A stretch of DNA of 64,000 nucleotides from Bacillus solitudinis (GTDB lineage: Bacteria > Bacillota > Bacilli > Bacillales > Bacillaceae_D), in NCBI RefSeq assembly GCF_002797395.1, contig NZ_KZ454943.1:2713871-2777870 (forward strand). The letters run 5' to 3'. The notes beneath the pieces were generated by a model that did no database searches, was not told where the DNA came from, and worked only from the letters and a program-made list of their open reading frames with translations. Below are positions 50,193 to 59,534 of this stretch, in pieces (the first letter of the stretch is position 1; every line of letters begins with the position of its first letter). The position numbers and the translations under genes are program-made.

Positions 50193-51365
50193 ATGAATAC
50201 GTTTAAACAATCTGATGCATTACAACGTTTGCCAAAGCAATTCTTTTCAAATTTAGTAAATAAAGTAGTGGAGTTAAAAAAGAAGCATAATGATGTCATA
50301 AATTTAGGTCAAGGAAACCCAGACCAGCCTACTCCGACTCACATTGTAGAAAAATTAAAAGAAGCATCTGAAAATCCAATCTATCATAAATATTCACCAT
50401 TTGATGGCTTTCCTTTTTTAAAACAAGCCGTTGCCGATTATTATAAGAGAGAATTTAATGTAGAGATTGATCCAACAAAAGAAGTCGCTGTATTGTCTGG
50501 AACAAAAACAGGACTTGTAGAAATTAGTCAATGTTTTTTAAATCCAGGTGATGTTGCACTTGTTCCAGACCCTGGCTATCCAGATTATTGGTCTGGCATC
50601 GCTTTATCAGGTGGGGTGATACACCCGATGCCATTAATAATTGAAAATGACTTTCATCCTGATTTTTCTTCAATTAAAGAGACTGTTCTACGATCTGCTA
50701 AATTAATGTTTTTAAACTACCCCAATAATCCAACTGGAGCAACTGCAACACCAGAATTATTTGAAAATGCTATTTCGATTGGTAAAGAGCATGATATATG
50801 TGTCGTTCATGATTTTGCTTACGGAGCAATAGGCTATGAGGGTGAAAGACCGATGAGTTTTTTAGAAATTCCGGGTTCGAAGGAGGTTGGTGTTGAAATG
50901 CTAACTCTTTCCAAGACTTATAATATGGCCGGGTGGAGAGTCGGTTTTGTTATCGGAAATCCGAGGGTGATTGAAGCGATTGAACTAATTCAGGAACATT
51001 ATTATTGTAGTTTATTTGGTGGTATACAGGAGGCGGCAGCTCATGCATTGCAGGCGGATCAATCCTGTGTGCAGGATTTAATTAAAATGTATGAAGGTAG
51101 AAGGAATGCATTAGTCAGCGCCGCCAAAGAAATTGGGTGGAATGTGCAAGCACCAAAAGGGTCATTCTTCGCTTGGTTTCCGGTTCCTGGAGGTTATAGC
51201 TCGGAACAATTTGCAGAGCGGTTACTCGAGCAAGCGAGAGTTGTCGTAGCTCCGGGTATTGGGTTTGGGACATATGGCGAAGGGTATGTAAGAATTGGGT
51301 TGCTAAGTAATGAGGAAGACTTGCGTGAAGCAATGAAAAGGATAAAAGAACTTAATCTTTTTTGA
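50193..51365 (+). CDS. PLP-dependent aminotransferase, MtnE (YkrV) type
   Basis: A 390-residue class I aminotransferase. It starts like MtnE of B. subtilis (ALQRLPKQFFSNLVNKV, then VINLGQGNPDQPTPTHIVE), with FLNYPNNPTGATATPELF, the AFAYG-type DFAYGAIGYEGERP and the PLP-binding Lys in LTLSKTYNMAGWRVGF. MtnE transaminates ketomethiobutyrate to methionine in the salvage pathway. No other salvage genes are adjacent, so the exact substrate is inferred. The ATG at 50193 is preferred because TTAAGGAG is upstream and the preceding in-frame ATG lies inside the terminator hairpin. Confidence 0.88.
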   Translation: MNTFKQSDALQRLPKQFFSNLVNKVVELKKKHNDVINLGQGNPDQPTPTHIVEKLKEASENPIYHKYSPFDGFPFLKQAVADYYKREFNVEIDPTKEVAVLSGTKTGLVEISQCFLNPGDVALVPDPGYPDYWSGIALSGGVIHPMPLIIENDFHPDFSSIKETVLRSAKLMFLNYPNNPTGATATPELFENAISIGKEHDICVVHDFAYGAIGYEGERPMSFLEIPGSKEVGVEMLTLSKTYNMAGWRVGFVIGNPRVIEAIELIQEHYYCSLFGGIQEAAAHALQADQSCVQDLIKMYEGRRNALVSAAKEIGWNVQAPKGSFFAWFPVPGGYSSEQFAERLLEQARVVVAPGIGFGTYGEGYVRIGLLSNEEDLREAMKRIKELNLF

Positions 51366-51408
51366 GCAGAAATAATAACAACGATATGTTGAAAAGAGGT
51401 CGATACAT

Positions 51409-52029
51409 ATGAGTGGGATAAACAATATTTTTTGCATTGGAAGAAACTATGCCAAACATGCGACGGAGCTTGGGAATGAAATTCCAGATTCCCCTATTTT
51501 ATTTTCAAAGCCTACTCATGCTCTAGCTAGTGCAAGCGGTCATACCTTAACATTCCAAAAGGGAAAAGGGGAGATCCACCATGAACTTGAAATTGTTTTA
51601 CTTATAGATCGTCCGGTGAAAAAGGGAGACAAGCTTGAAGATGTTGTTTCAAAGATGGCATTAGGAGTAGACTTAACACTGCGAGATATTCAGTCTGATT
51701 TAAAGAAAAAGGGGCAACCTTGGCTTAGAGCTAAAGGATTTAAAAATTCTGCGATTATTACTGATTTTTGGAAGTTTTCAGGAGTCGAACAATGCGAAAA
51801 TTTTTACCTGGTCAATAATGGAAGAGTAATTCAAGAAGGAAATGTTCAAGACATGATTTTTGATTTTCAGTCAATTATCGATGAGTGTGAAGACGTCTTT
51901 GGTTTAGGGACTGGAGATATCATCTTTACAGGTACACCAGAAGGGGTAGGACCAATTTCAGACGGTGATGTTTTTAAGATGTATTGGGGAGAAGAGGAAA
52001 AGGGTCAATTTCAAGTTTCTATAAATTAA
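51409..52029 (+). CDS. Fumarylacetoacetate hydrolase-family protein
   Basis: A 206-residue single-domain FAH protein. It has the metal-binding pattern in GEIHHELEIVLLIDRP (Glu-x-Glu) and the later GVDLTLRDIQ, PWLRAKGFKNSA and FTGTPEGVGPI motifs. Members hydrolyse or decarboxylate acylpyruvates or oxaloacetate; the short form resembles acylpyruvase FAHD1. It is 43 bases downstream of the aminotransferase and likely cotranscribed, perhaps removing a keto-acid by-product. AAAAGAGGTCG is the ribosome binding site. Confidence 0.9.
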   Translation: MSGINNIFCIGRNYAKHATELGNEIPDSPILFSKPTHALASASGHTLTFQKGKGEIHHELEIVLLIDRPVKKGDKLEDVVSKMALGVDLTLRDIQSDLKKKGQPWLRAKGFKNSAIITDFWKFSGVEQCENFYLVNNGRVIQEGNVQDMIFDFQSIIDECEDVFGLGTGDIIFTGTPEGVGPISDGDVFKMYWGEEEKGQFQVSIN

Positions 52030-52031
52030 AA

Positions 52032-52078
52032 TAAGGGATGTGTCATAAGCAGTCTTTGACCTTATGCCACATCCCCTT
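52032..52078. terminator. Bidirectional terminator between the FAH and AgcS genes
   Basis: TAAGGGATGTGTCATAAG pairs with CTTATGCCACATCCCCTTA (few wobble/mismatch positions), between convergent genes, with T-rich 3' flank. Confidence 0.82.
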
Positions 52079-52109
52079 ACTTTTTATTAGGAAGCTGAAT
52101 TTCTAAATG

Positions 52110-53483
52110 TTACTCACTATGATAAGGAGAATTTGTTGCTTTTTCTGCCCGCATTTGTTTTTTGAACCGATGTGTTTCAGCCACAACAACACCAGAAAGG
52201 CCGAGTAAACCTATTAAGTTTGGAATGGCCATCAAACCATTCATTATATCAGCTAATCCCCAGACTAAGTTTAAACTTGCCCCTGCACCAAGGACAACGG
52301 CTAAAACATAAGCAATTCGGTAAATGAAAATTGCTGAAGGTGATTTAAATAAATAGCCGATACATTTTTCCCCATAATAAGACCAACCTAAGATTGTGGA
52401 GTAAGCAAAGAAAATCATACCAAGGGCGACAATTATCGAACCGATGGGCCCGAGGAAGAATTCAAATGTTGCCGATGTTAAAGCTGCCCCTTTGAGGTCG
52501 CCGATATAAAGATTTCCCATCACGAGAGCAATTCCCGTAATCGAACAAATAATAATGGTATCAATAAATACTTGAGTCATAGATACAAGAGCTTGTCGCC
52601 CTGGATAGTCTGTTCTTGCAGCTGCTGCGGCTATTGGAGCTGATCCTAAACCAGCCTCATTAGAAAAGACACCTCTAGCAACGCCGTATTGGATAACGAC
52701 ACCGAGTGCCCCACCTGCTACCGCTTGCCCTGTAAAGGCATCAGAGAAAATAAGACTAACAGCACTAGGGACAAGAGAAATATTACTAATAATTAAAATA
52801 AGTCCTGCTATGACATAAAATAAAGCCATGACTGGAACAATGAATGCTACTGCACGTCCAATGCTACGAATTCCTCCTAAAATAACAATCCCTGTAAATA
52901 GAGCTAATAATCCTCCGGTAACCCAAGGATTAATTCCCCAATTACTTTCGATAACATCTGCAACTGAATTTGATTGAACGGTATTTCCGATTCCGAATGC
53001 AGCTATGGCTGCGAAAGCTGCAAAGGCGATTCCTAACCATTTCTGACCTAATCCTTTTTCAAGATAATACATTGGTCCGCCAGCCATCTCACCATTTTCC
53101 CCTTTTTCACGATACTTAACTGCTAAAATAGCTTCTGCATATTTAGTAGCCATTCCAAATAGGGCGGACAGCCACATCCAAAAAACAGCACCTGGCCCAC
53201 CAATTACAACAGCTGTCGCGACCCCGGCGATATTTCCAGTCCCAACCGTCGCGGCAAGTGCTGTCATTAATGATTGAAAATGGGATATATCACCTTCAGA
53301 CTTTTTATCCTGTGTCCGACTGAATGCAAGCTTTAACGCATATGGCAGAGTAGAAAATTGTAAGAATGATAGACGTAGCGTTAAATAAATACCGGTACCG
53401 ACTAATAGGATAAGCAGAGGTGGCCCCCAAATAAAGCTATTAATCGAATCGATGGTCTGCATGAGTGTACTTTTTTCTTCCAT
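52110..53483 (-). CDS. Alanine/glycine:cation symporter (AgcS family)
   Basis: About 457 residues with roughly 10-11 transmembrane helices. The AgcS family signature is present: ATVGTGNIAGVATAVVIGGPGAVFWMW in overlapping parts, AGGPMYYLEKGLG, GVARGVFSNEAGLGSAPIAAAAA and FAYSTILGWSYYGEKC. It imports alanine or glycine with sodium. I start at the ATG at 53483 (MEEKSTL) because AAAGGAGG lies 9 bases upstream; the in-frame ATG three codons earlier directly abuts that site. Confidence 0.93.
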   Translation of the reverse strand: MEEKSTLMQTIDSINSFIWGPPLLILLVGTGIYLTLRLSFLQFSTLPYALKLAFSRTQDKKSEGDISHFQSLMTALAATVGTGNIAGVATAVVIGGPGAVFWMWLSALFGMATKYAEAILAVKYREKGENGEMAGGPMYYLEKGLGQKWLGIAFAAFAAIAAFGIGNTVQSNSVADVIESNWGINPWVTGGLLALFTGIVILGGIRSIGRAVAFIVPVMALFYVIAGLILIISNISLVPSAVSLIFSDAFTGQAVAGGALGVVIQYGVARGVFSNEAGLGSAPIAAAAARTDYPGRQALVSMTQVFIDTIIICSITGIALVMGNLYIGDLKGAALTSATFEFFLGPIGSIIVALGMIFFAYSTILGWSYYGEKCIGYLFKSPSAIFIYRIAYVLAVVLGAGASLNLVWGLADIMNGLMAIPNLIGLLGLSGVVVAETHRFKKQMRAEKATNSPYHSE

Positions 53484-53608
53484 AGCACTCATCCTCCTTT
53501 TTCTAATAATATAAACTATACTCTGGAAAAATACCTACTTTGTCAATGTATAGTTTTTTCCAAAAAAGAACTCTAAAGATTTTTATTATTAGAGAGAAGG
53601 AGTGAGTG

Positions 53609-54352
53609 ATGATTCAAACAGCTATTTTTGCGCATCGAGGGTTTTCTAGTCAATATCCGGAGAATACAATAGCCGCCTTTCAAGCGGCTACCGAGGTTGG
53701 TGCTGATGGAATTGAGCTCGATGTACAATTAAGTAAAGACCGTGTTCCTATTGTTATTCATGACCATATGCTCGAGAGAACTACGAATGGAAGCGGACGT
53801 GTAAGCTCTTATACCGTTGAAAAACTAAAACAATTTGAGGCAGGAACTGGGAAGTGGAAGAATGAGAAAATTCCTACCCTAGAGGATGTCTTTATTTGGG
53901 CAGAGGGTAACACACTTAAGGTGAATATCGAGATAAAATCAAACGTAGCAAAAAAGAGAACGTTATGGAAACGAATTTTAAAGCTGATAGAAAAGTACAA
54001 AATGGAACAAAGAGTGATTATTTCTTCATTTGATCATAGACTTATTCGTCGAGTCAAAGAAAAAGCATCTCATTTAGAAGTAGCTATTATTACGCTAGCT
54101 ACACTGAAGCATCCTGAAGAAGATATAGCTTTCGCTGGAGCAGAGGGTTACCATTTTCATTATTTATCACTGGATGAAGAGGAAATCAAATATCTTCTCA
54201 CGAAAAAAATTAAACTTAGGCCTTATACTATTAACGATAAACTAGTTATGAAACAATACATGAAACTTGGTTGTCATGCTTTTATTACTGATGATCCTAA
54301 ACTTGCTCTTGAGGTAAGAAATGAGTTCAAAAGAAAAGCAGCCGACTTTTAA
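53609..54352 (+). CDS. Glycerophosphodiester phosphodiesterase
   Basis: A 247-residue cytoplasmic GDPD enzyme hydrolysing glycerophosphodiesters to glycerol-3-phosphate and an alcohol. The catalytic and metal motifs are intact: FAHRGFSSQYPENT, GIELDVQLSKD, VIHDHMLERTTNGSG and later KVNIEIKS, with a final HAFITDDPKLAL. There is no signal peptide, matching the UgpQ/YqiK type rather than secreted GlpQ. Start at the ATG at 53609 after AGAAGGAG. It stands alone between AgcS and the convergent glycogen operon. Confidence 0.93.
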   Translation: MIQTAIFAHRGFSSQYPENTIAAFQAATEVGADGIELDVQLSKDRVPIVIHDHMLERTTNGSGRVSSYTVEKLKQFEAGTGKWKNEKIPTLEDVFIWAEGNTLKVNIEIKSNVAKKRTLWKRILKLIEKYKMEQRVIISSFDHRLIRRVKEKASHLEVAIITLATLKHPEEDIAFAGAEGYHFHYLSLDEEEIKYLLTKKIKLRPYTINDKLVMKQYMKLGCHAFITDDPKLALEVRNEFKRKAADF

Positions 54353-54442
54353 GAAAGCGGCTGTCTTAACTTAGAGGAGGGACGACTCTGGTTGCTCCAA
54401 TACACTAATATTGAAAGCAAAAGAATGTAATTCAAAAAGTTT

Positions 54443-56872
54443 CTAGCTCATTGTCACAGGGTGAATACCCCAAATCTCATTTGCATACTGAGATACTGTA
54501 CGGTCACTTGAAAACTTTCCTGAATGAGCAATATTCGTAATGCTTTTCTTTAACCATATCGATTGTTGGCGATATGTTTGGTCAACAAGTTGCTGAGCTT
54601 CTACATATCCATCAAAATCCTTTAATACGAAAAATTCATCATTTCGTTTTAGAAGAGAATAGTAGATATGTTTAAACTCGACGTCGTCTTTTGAGAAAAA
54701 GCGAGTAACAAGTTGATCCATCACCGTTCGAATTCGTTGGTCACTGTTGTAGACATCTCGAGCGCGATAGGTCCCCTTTTCTTGATAGTCGAAAACTTCC
54801 TCAGAGGTTAAACCAAAAGTGAAAATATTTTCTGGGCCTACCATTTCTTTAATTTCTACATTTGCACCATCATGTGTTCCGAGTGTAAGAGCCCCGTTCA
54901 TCATTAATTTCATATTACCTGTACCTGAAGCTTCTTTACTAGCTGTTGAAATCTGTTCGCTTACATCAGCTGCCGGTATGATACGCTCAGCAAGGGAAAC
55001 ATTATAATTTTCAAGGAAAACAATTTTTATTTTATCTCTAGACGCAGGGTCTGAGTTAATTTTCTCAGCTGCAGCAGTAATTAATTTAATAACATTTTTG
55101 GCGAAATGATACCCTGGTGCTGCTTTTGCACCAAAAATAAACGTTCGCGGGGTCATTGGTAAATTTGGATTTTCACGGCATAATTGGTAAAGATGTAAAA
55201 TATGAAAAATGTTTAATAATTGTCTTTTATATCCATGTAGTCGCTTGATATGTACATCAAAGATGGAAGTTGTATCAATCACGATTCCGTATTTCCCATG
55301 GATGTAAGCAGCAAAGTCCTCTTTTTTCTTTTGTTTTACGTTAGCGATAGCATTTTGAAAAGAGGAATCATTTGCAAAAGGAAGAAGCTGTATCAGTTTT
55401 TTAGGTTCTTGAATCCAACCATTTCCTATCGTTGAAGAGATAAGTGAAGCTAATTCTGGATTGACATTAAGGAGCCAACGTCGATGAGTAATTCCATTTG
55501 TTTTATTATTGAAGCGTTCAGGGAAAATCTGATAAAAAGGTTTCATCACTTGTTTTTTTAATATCGTTGTATGGAGCTTTGCAACGCCATTAATACTAAA
55601 GCTACCGACCATTGCTAAATGGGCCATATGAACAGTACCGTATGATATGATGGCCATCTGCGCAATTGAATCACGAAGGCTTGGATGTTCGTACCAAATT
55701 TGTTTACAAAAGCGCTCGTTGATTTCTTCGATGATCATATAAATACGTGGAAAGAGGTCGCGAATCATGTTCTCTGGCCACTTTTCAAGTGCTTCATTTA
55801 AGGTTGTATGGTTTGTGTATGCTACTGTGGAGGTTGTAATAGCCCAAGCCTCGTCCCATCCCAAACCTTCATCATCCAACAGTAAACGCATAAGCTCTGG
55901 TACGACTAAGCTTGGGTGTGTATCATTTATTTGGATTGCTATTTTATTAGGAAGATTTTTAATGTGATGATGAGTTTGTTTATGTTTTTTTATAATATTT
56001 TGTAGTCCTGCTGAAACAAGAAAATATTGTTGTTTTAAACGAAGTATTTTTCCTTCATAAAAAGAATCATCAGGATATAGGAATTCAGAGATTTGCTCGA
56101 CTGAACGTTTGTAATCTAAATAATGATAATAGTCATGTCCGTTAGGGGATTGGAAGTGGAAATGATTGTTCATTGATTCTGCACTCCATAATCGAAGAGT
56201 ATTAACAACCTCATTCTGATAACCAACGATAGGCACATCATACGGAACTGCTCTTACACGTTCATAATCGACATGCTTAAAACGAAGATTGTCTTCCTCA
56301 TAATAAACCTCTACTGTTCCTCCAAAACGAACTTCAACCGCTTCTTCTTCTCTTTTTGTTTCCCACATATACTCATCTTTTAACCAGTAATCGGGAAGCT
56401 CAACCTGGTATCCATTCACCATCTTTTGTTGAAATAGTCCATATTTGTAGCGAATGCCAACCCCATGCCCTGGGAGTTTTAAGGAGGCTAATGAATCGAG
56501 AAAGCAAGCAGCTAGTCTTCCGAGTCCACCATTTCCAAGTCCAGCATCATGCTCTTGTGAGAAGACTTTATCTGTATTTAACCCACTCTCCATTAGAACT
56601 TCCTTACAAACATCAAACCAGCCTACGTTTAACAAGTTATTTTCAATGAGGCGACCTAATAAGAATTCCATCGATAAATAGTAAACTTGTTTATATTGAC
56701 CTTCTTGATAGGATTTTTGCGTGTGCTGCCATTTTCGGTAAATTTCATCTTTAATCATTAAGCTAATTGCTTGAAACACTTCTTTATCTGTTGCATCCTT
56801 CATACTTTTACCGAATGAGGTTGTTAGCTTCTCGCGAAATTCAGTTAGGAACATTTCCTTAGTTACGGTCAA
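54443..56872 (-). CDS. glgP: Glycogen/starch phosphorylase
   Basis: An 809-residue PLP enzyme releasing glucose-1-phosphate from glycogen. The PLP-binding Lys is in EASGTGNMKLMMNGALTLGT; other conserved segments are YYLSMEFLLGR, LGNGGLGRLAACFLDSLA, KIAIQINDTHPSL and KRLHGYKRQLLN. It is the last gene of the minus-strand operon glgC-glgD-glgA-glgP. Translation probably starts at TTG 56872, with AAAGGAG 11 bases upstream; a later ATG is possible. The gap to glgA is 18 bases. Confidence 0.96.
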   Translation of the reverse strand: MTVTKEMFLTEFREKLTTSFGKSMKDATDKEVFQAISLMIKDEIYRKWQHTQKSYQEGQYKQVYYLSMEFLLGRLIENNLLNVGWFDVCKEVLMESGLNTDKVFSQEHDAGLGNGGLGRLAACFLDSLASLKLPGHGVGIRYKYGLFQQKMVNGYQVELPDYWLKDEYMWETKREEEAVEVRFGGTVEVYYEEDNLRFKHVDYERVRAVPYDVPIVGYQNEVVNTLRLWSAESMNNHFHFQSPNGHDYYHYLDYKRSVEQISEFLYPDDSFYEGKILRLKQQYFLVSAGLQNIIKKHKQTHHHIKNLPNKIAIQINDTHPSLVVPELMRLLLDDEGLGWDEAWAITTSTVAYTNHTTLNEALEKWPENMIRDLFPRIYMIIEEINERFCKQIWYEHPSLRDSIAQMAIISYGTVHMAHLAMVGSFSINGVAKLHTTILKKQVMKPFYQIFPERFNNKTNGITHRRWLLNVNPELASLISSTIGNGWIQEPKKLIQLLPFANDSSFQNAIANVKQKKKEDFAAYIHGKYGIVIDTTSIFDVHIKRLHGYKRQLLNIFHILHLYQLCRENPNLPMTPRTFIFGAKAAPGYHFAKNVIKLITAAAEKINSDPASRDKIKIVFLENYNVSLAERIIPAADVSEQISTASKEASGTGNMKLMMNGALTLGTHDGANVEIKEMVGPENIFTFGLTSEEVFDYQEKGTYRARDVYNSDQRIRTVMDQLVTRFFSKDDVEFKHIYYSLLKRNDEFFVLKDFDGYVEAQQLVDQTYRQQSIWLKKSITNIAHSGKFSSDRTVSQYANEIWGIHPVTMS

Positions 56873-56890
56873 CGTTCTTCACGCTCCTTT

Positions 56891-58309
56891 TCATTCAATT
56901 AGCTTTTCATAGAGATTCATGTAAGTTTTTGCTGACTCGGTCCAGCTAAAATCAGATTGATACACATTATGACAAATTTCAACCCACATCTTTTTATCTT
57001 GGTAAAGTGATAATGCACGTCGGATAGTATAAAGGAGGTCATCTGCATTAAAATTTGTGAAACTAAAACCATTTCCTTCCCCTGTTTCTTCATTGTATGA
57101 AAGAATTGTATCGTTTAACCCACCCGTTTCACGAACAATTGGGACACTTTCGTAACGAAGGGCAATAAGTTGGCTTAAGCCGCATGGCTCAAATTGTGAT
57201 GGCATTAAAAACATATCAGAAGCGGCATAGAATGTACGAGCTAAGCTCTCATCAAAGGCTAATTCTACATGCATTTTATCGGGAAATTTATTTTTGAAAT
57301 ATTTAAAGGCCTGTTCAAATTCAAGATCCCCCGTGCCAAGAATCGTTAATTGAACATCTTCAGTTTGAAGTAATTCTTCGAGGATATGAAGGATAAGTGG
57401 TAAGCCTTTTTCAGAAACTAGACGAGAAATAATTGTTACCATCGGTGTTGAATCTGAGATGTTGAGATTGTATTTCTCTTGGATATATCTCTTGTTTTTT
57501 CGTTTTTTATCTAAGTCATGAGAATAGTTGAAAGGAAGAGCTTTATCGGTTGCTGGATTAAAGTCATTAGTATCAATTCCGTTGATGATACCGGTTAATG
57601 TAGAGGAACGTTCATTTAAAATAGTATGTAACCCTTCACCGAAATGAGGAGTTTTAATTTCCATTGCATACGTCGGGCTAACTGTTGATACCCAATCAGC
57701 GTGGATAAGAGCAGCCTTCAAGAAGTTAACAGAATCGCCCATCATGAGACCACCAATATGGGTCTCATCAAGATGTAGCAATTCATGAAAAATAGAAAAA
57801 GAAAATATCCCTTGGTAACGTAGGTTATGAATGGTGAAAAGAGTTTTGACAAGCTTAGAATGACGACCCGCTTTAATATAAGCTGGAATAAGACCTGTTT
57901 GCCAATCATGGCAATGAAGAATGGAGGGGTCTAAATTCAAATAGTCAATACTCGCTAAAACAGCATGAGTAAAAAACACATAGCGCTCGGCGTCATCAAA
58001 ATGTCCATAAAGGGAATCACGTTTGAAATAGTACTCGTTATCAATAAAATAATACGTAACATCACTTTGTTTTATTTTAAAGAGTCCACAATGTTGATTT
58101 CTCCAGGTAACATTGACTGAGAAAGAGCCAACGAATTCAAGCTCTTTCTCATATTCTTCGGGTAGCTTTGAATGTTTGGGAAGAATAACAGTTGTTTCAA
58201 TTTTTTTATTTCTAGCTAACTCTTGAGGAAGAGATCCAATTACGTCAGCAAGGCCTCCGGTTTTAAAAAATGGCGTACATTCTGATGCAACCATCACAAT
58301 ATTCAACAT
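56891..58309 (-). CDS. glgA: Glycogen synthase
   Basis: A 472-residue GT5 enzyme adding glucose from ADP-glucose to glycogen. The N-terminal ASECTPFFKTGGLADVIGSLP contains the KTGGL ADP-binding motif; later segments are HCHDWQTGLIPAY, HNLRYQGIF, GIDTNDFNPATD and the C-terminal PSQFEPCGLSQLIALRYE with ETGGLNDT. AAGGAG precedes the ATG. It lies between glgD and glgP and uses the ADP-glucose made by GlgC/GlgD. Confidence 0.96.
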   Translation of the reverse strand: MLNIVMVASECTPFFKTGGLADVIGSLPQELARNKKIETTVILPKHSKLPEEYEKELEFVGSFSVNVTWRNQHCGLFKIKQSDVTYYFIDNEYYFKRDSLYGHFDDAERYVFFTHAVLASIDYLNLDPSILHCHDWQTGLIPAYIKAGRHSKLVKTLFTIHNLRYQGIFSFSIFHELLHLDETHIGGLMMGDSVNFLKAALIHADWVSTVSPTYAMEIKTPHFGEGLHTILNERSSTLTGIINGIDTNDFNPATDKALPFNYSHDLDKKRKNKRYIQEKYNLNISDSTPMVTIISRLVSEKGLPLILHILEELLQTEDVQLTILGTGDLEFEQAFKYFKNKFPDKMHVELAFDESLARTFYAASDMFLMPSQFEPCGLSQLIALRYESVPIVRETGGLNDTILSYNEETGEGNGFSFTNFNADDLLYTIRRALSLYQDKKMWVEICHNVYQSDFSWTESAKTYMNLYEKLIE

Positions 58310-58402
58310 ATATTTGCTCCTTCCTTAAATAGAGTTAGAAAAATGAATTTAACTAAGTCAATTAGAAGAGAATCTTGATGTAAGACCTTGCGTTTTATTG
58401 TT

Positions 58403-59509
58403 CTAAATGACTTTCCGTTTGGCGATAATATAAGGCTGTTCCTTTGCACCTATAAATGTTCTTTTTGGTGAGAGGAGAATATCTTTATCTAGAATCATGT
58501 TTTCTAAAATCGTTCCTTGATGAATATCACATCGTTGCATCACGATTGAATTTCGAATAACTGCATCCTTATGAACATGAACGCCTCTAAACAGAATACT
58601 ATTTTCAACTGTGCCTTCAATTAAGCAACCATTTGCTATTATTGATTGATGAACTATGGCCTCTTTCGAGAAATGAGTCGGGGGTTCATCTTTAATTTTA
58701 GTATAAATCGGATTTCTGTTTAAAAATAGCTTTTTGTAAACACTTTTATCTAAAATCGACATACTATGCTTGTAGTAGCTATCGATAGAGTTTATAACAG
58801 CAAGGTAACCTTCATATGCATAACAACTTACTTTCAACTTTGAGAGATTGGCAAGGACACCATCTAGTAAAAGATGTTGGTTGTTTCTTGCAATGCAATA
58901 GTCAACCAGTTTTAATAGAACGTCTTTTCGAATAATATACATCTTCATATAAAGATTAGGATTACTTACATCTGTTGTTATCCGTTCTAACCTTCCGCCC
59001 TTGTTAAATTCCAGTTTTTGTTCAGAATGAAACTCAGGTTCCATTTTACGGGTATTGTGGTAAATGATTGTAACATCTGAATTAGTAGAGAGGTGCTGAT
59101 TAAAGACTTCTTTATAGTTGATATTACAAATAAATTGACTTCCGGTAATAAGTACATGTTCTGCAGAACCCCGTAAAAAGAAATCACGATTATTATGAAA
59201 ATGTTGTAGTTCTCCCTGGGATAAATCGGTAGGATCGTGCCAATCTGGAGGCAAAATGAAGAGTCCTCCTCTTTTGCGGTCAAGTTCCCACGGTTTTCCT
59301 GTTCCTAAATGATCCATAAGGGAACGGTATTTTTGACGTGTGAAAACGGCTACATCGTGAATTCGTTCATTTACCATATTTGAAAGGACAAAATCAATGA
59401 GGCGGTATCTCCCGGCAAAAGGGACGGAGGCTCCGCATCGAAAATAAGTGAGTTCACGTAGTAAATCTTGTTCTCCATCTAAATTAATAACCCCCATTAA
59501 TTGTTTCAT
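58403..59509 (-). CDS. glgD: Glucose-1-phosphate adenylyltransferase subunit GlgD
   Basis: Regulatory partner of GlgC in Firmicutes. The 368-residue product keeps the nucleotidyltransferase fold (FAGRYRLIDFVLSNMVN, SLMDHLGTGKPWELDRKRGG) and the C-terminal left-handed beta-helix (NGCLIEGTVENSILFRGVHV). The canonical N-terminal G-G-G-x-G-T/K-R-L pyrophosphorylase loop is absent, as expected for GlgD. I start at the ATG at 59509 (MKQLMGVINLDGEQ), where similarity to GlgD begins; GGAGAGG lies about 13 bases upstream, rather far. A TTG at 59581 would overlap glgC and is less likely. Confidence 0.93.
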   Translation of the reverse strand: MKQLMGVINLDGEQDLLRELTYFRCGASVPFAGRYRLIDFVLSNMVNERIHDVAVFTRQKYRSLMDHLGTGKPWELDRKRGGLFILPPDWHDPTDLSQGELQHFHNNRDFFLRGSAEHVLITGSQFICNINYKEVFNQHLSTNSDVTIIYHNTRKMEPEFHSEQKLEFNKGGRLERITTDVSNPNLYMKMYIIRKDVLLKLVDYCIARNNQHLLLDGVLANLSKLKVSCYAYEGYLAVINSIDSYYKHSMSILDKSVYKKLFLNRNPIYTKIKDEPPTHFSKEAIVHQSIIANGCLIEGTVENSILFRGVHVHKDAVIRNSIVMQRCDIHQGTILENMILDKDILLSPKRTFIGAKEQPYIIAKRKVI

Positions 59510-59534
59510 TAAATAAACGCCATCCTCTCCTGAT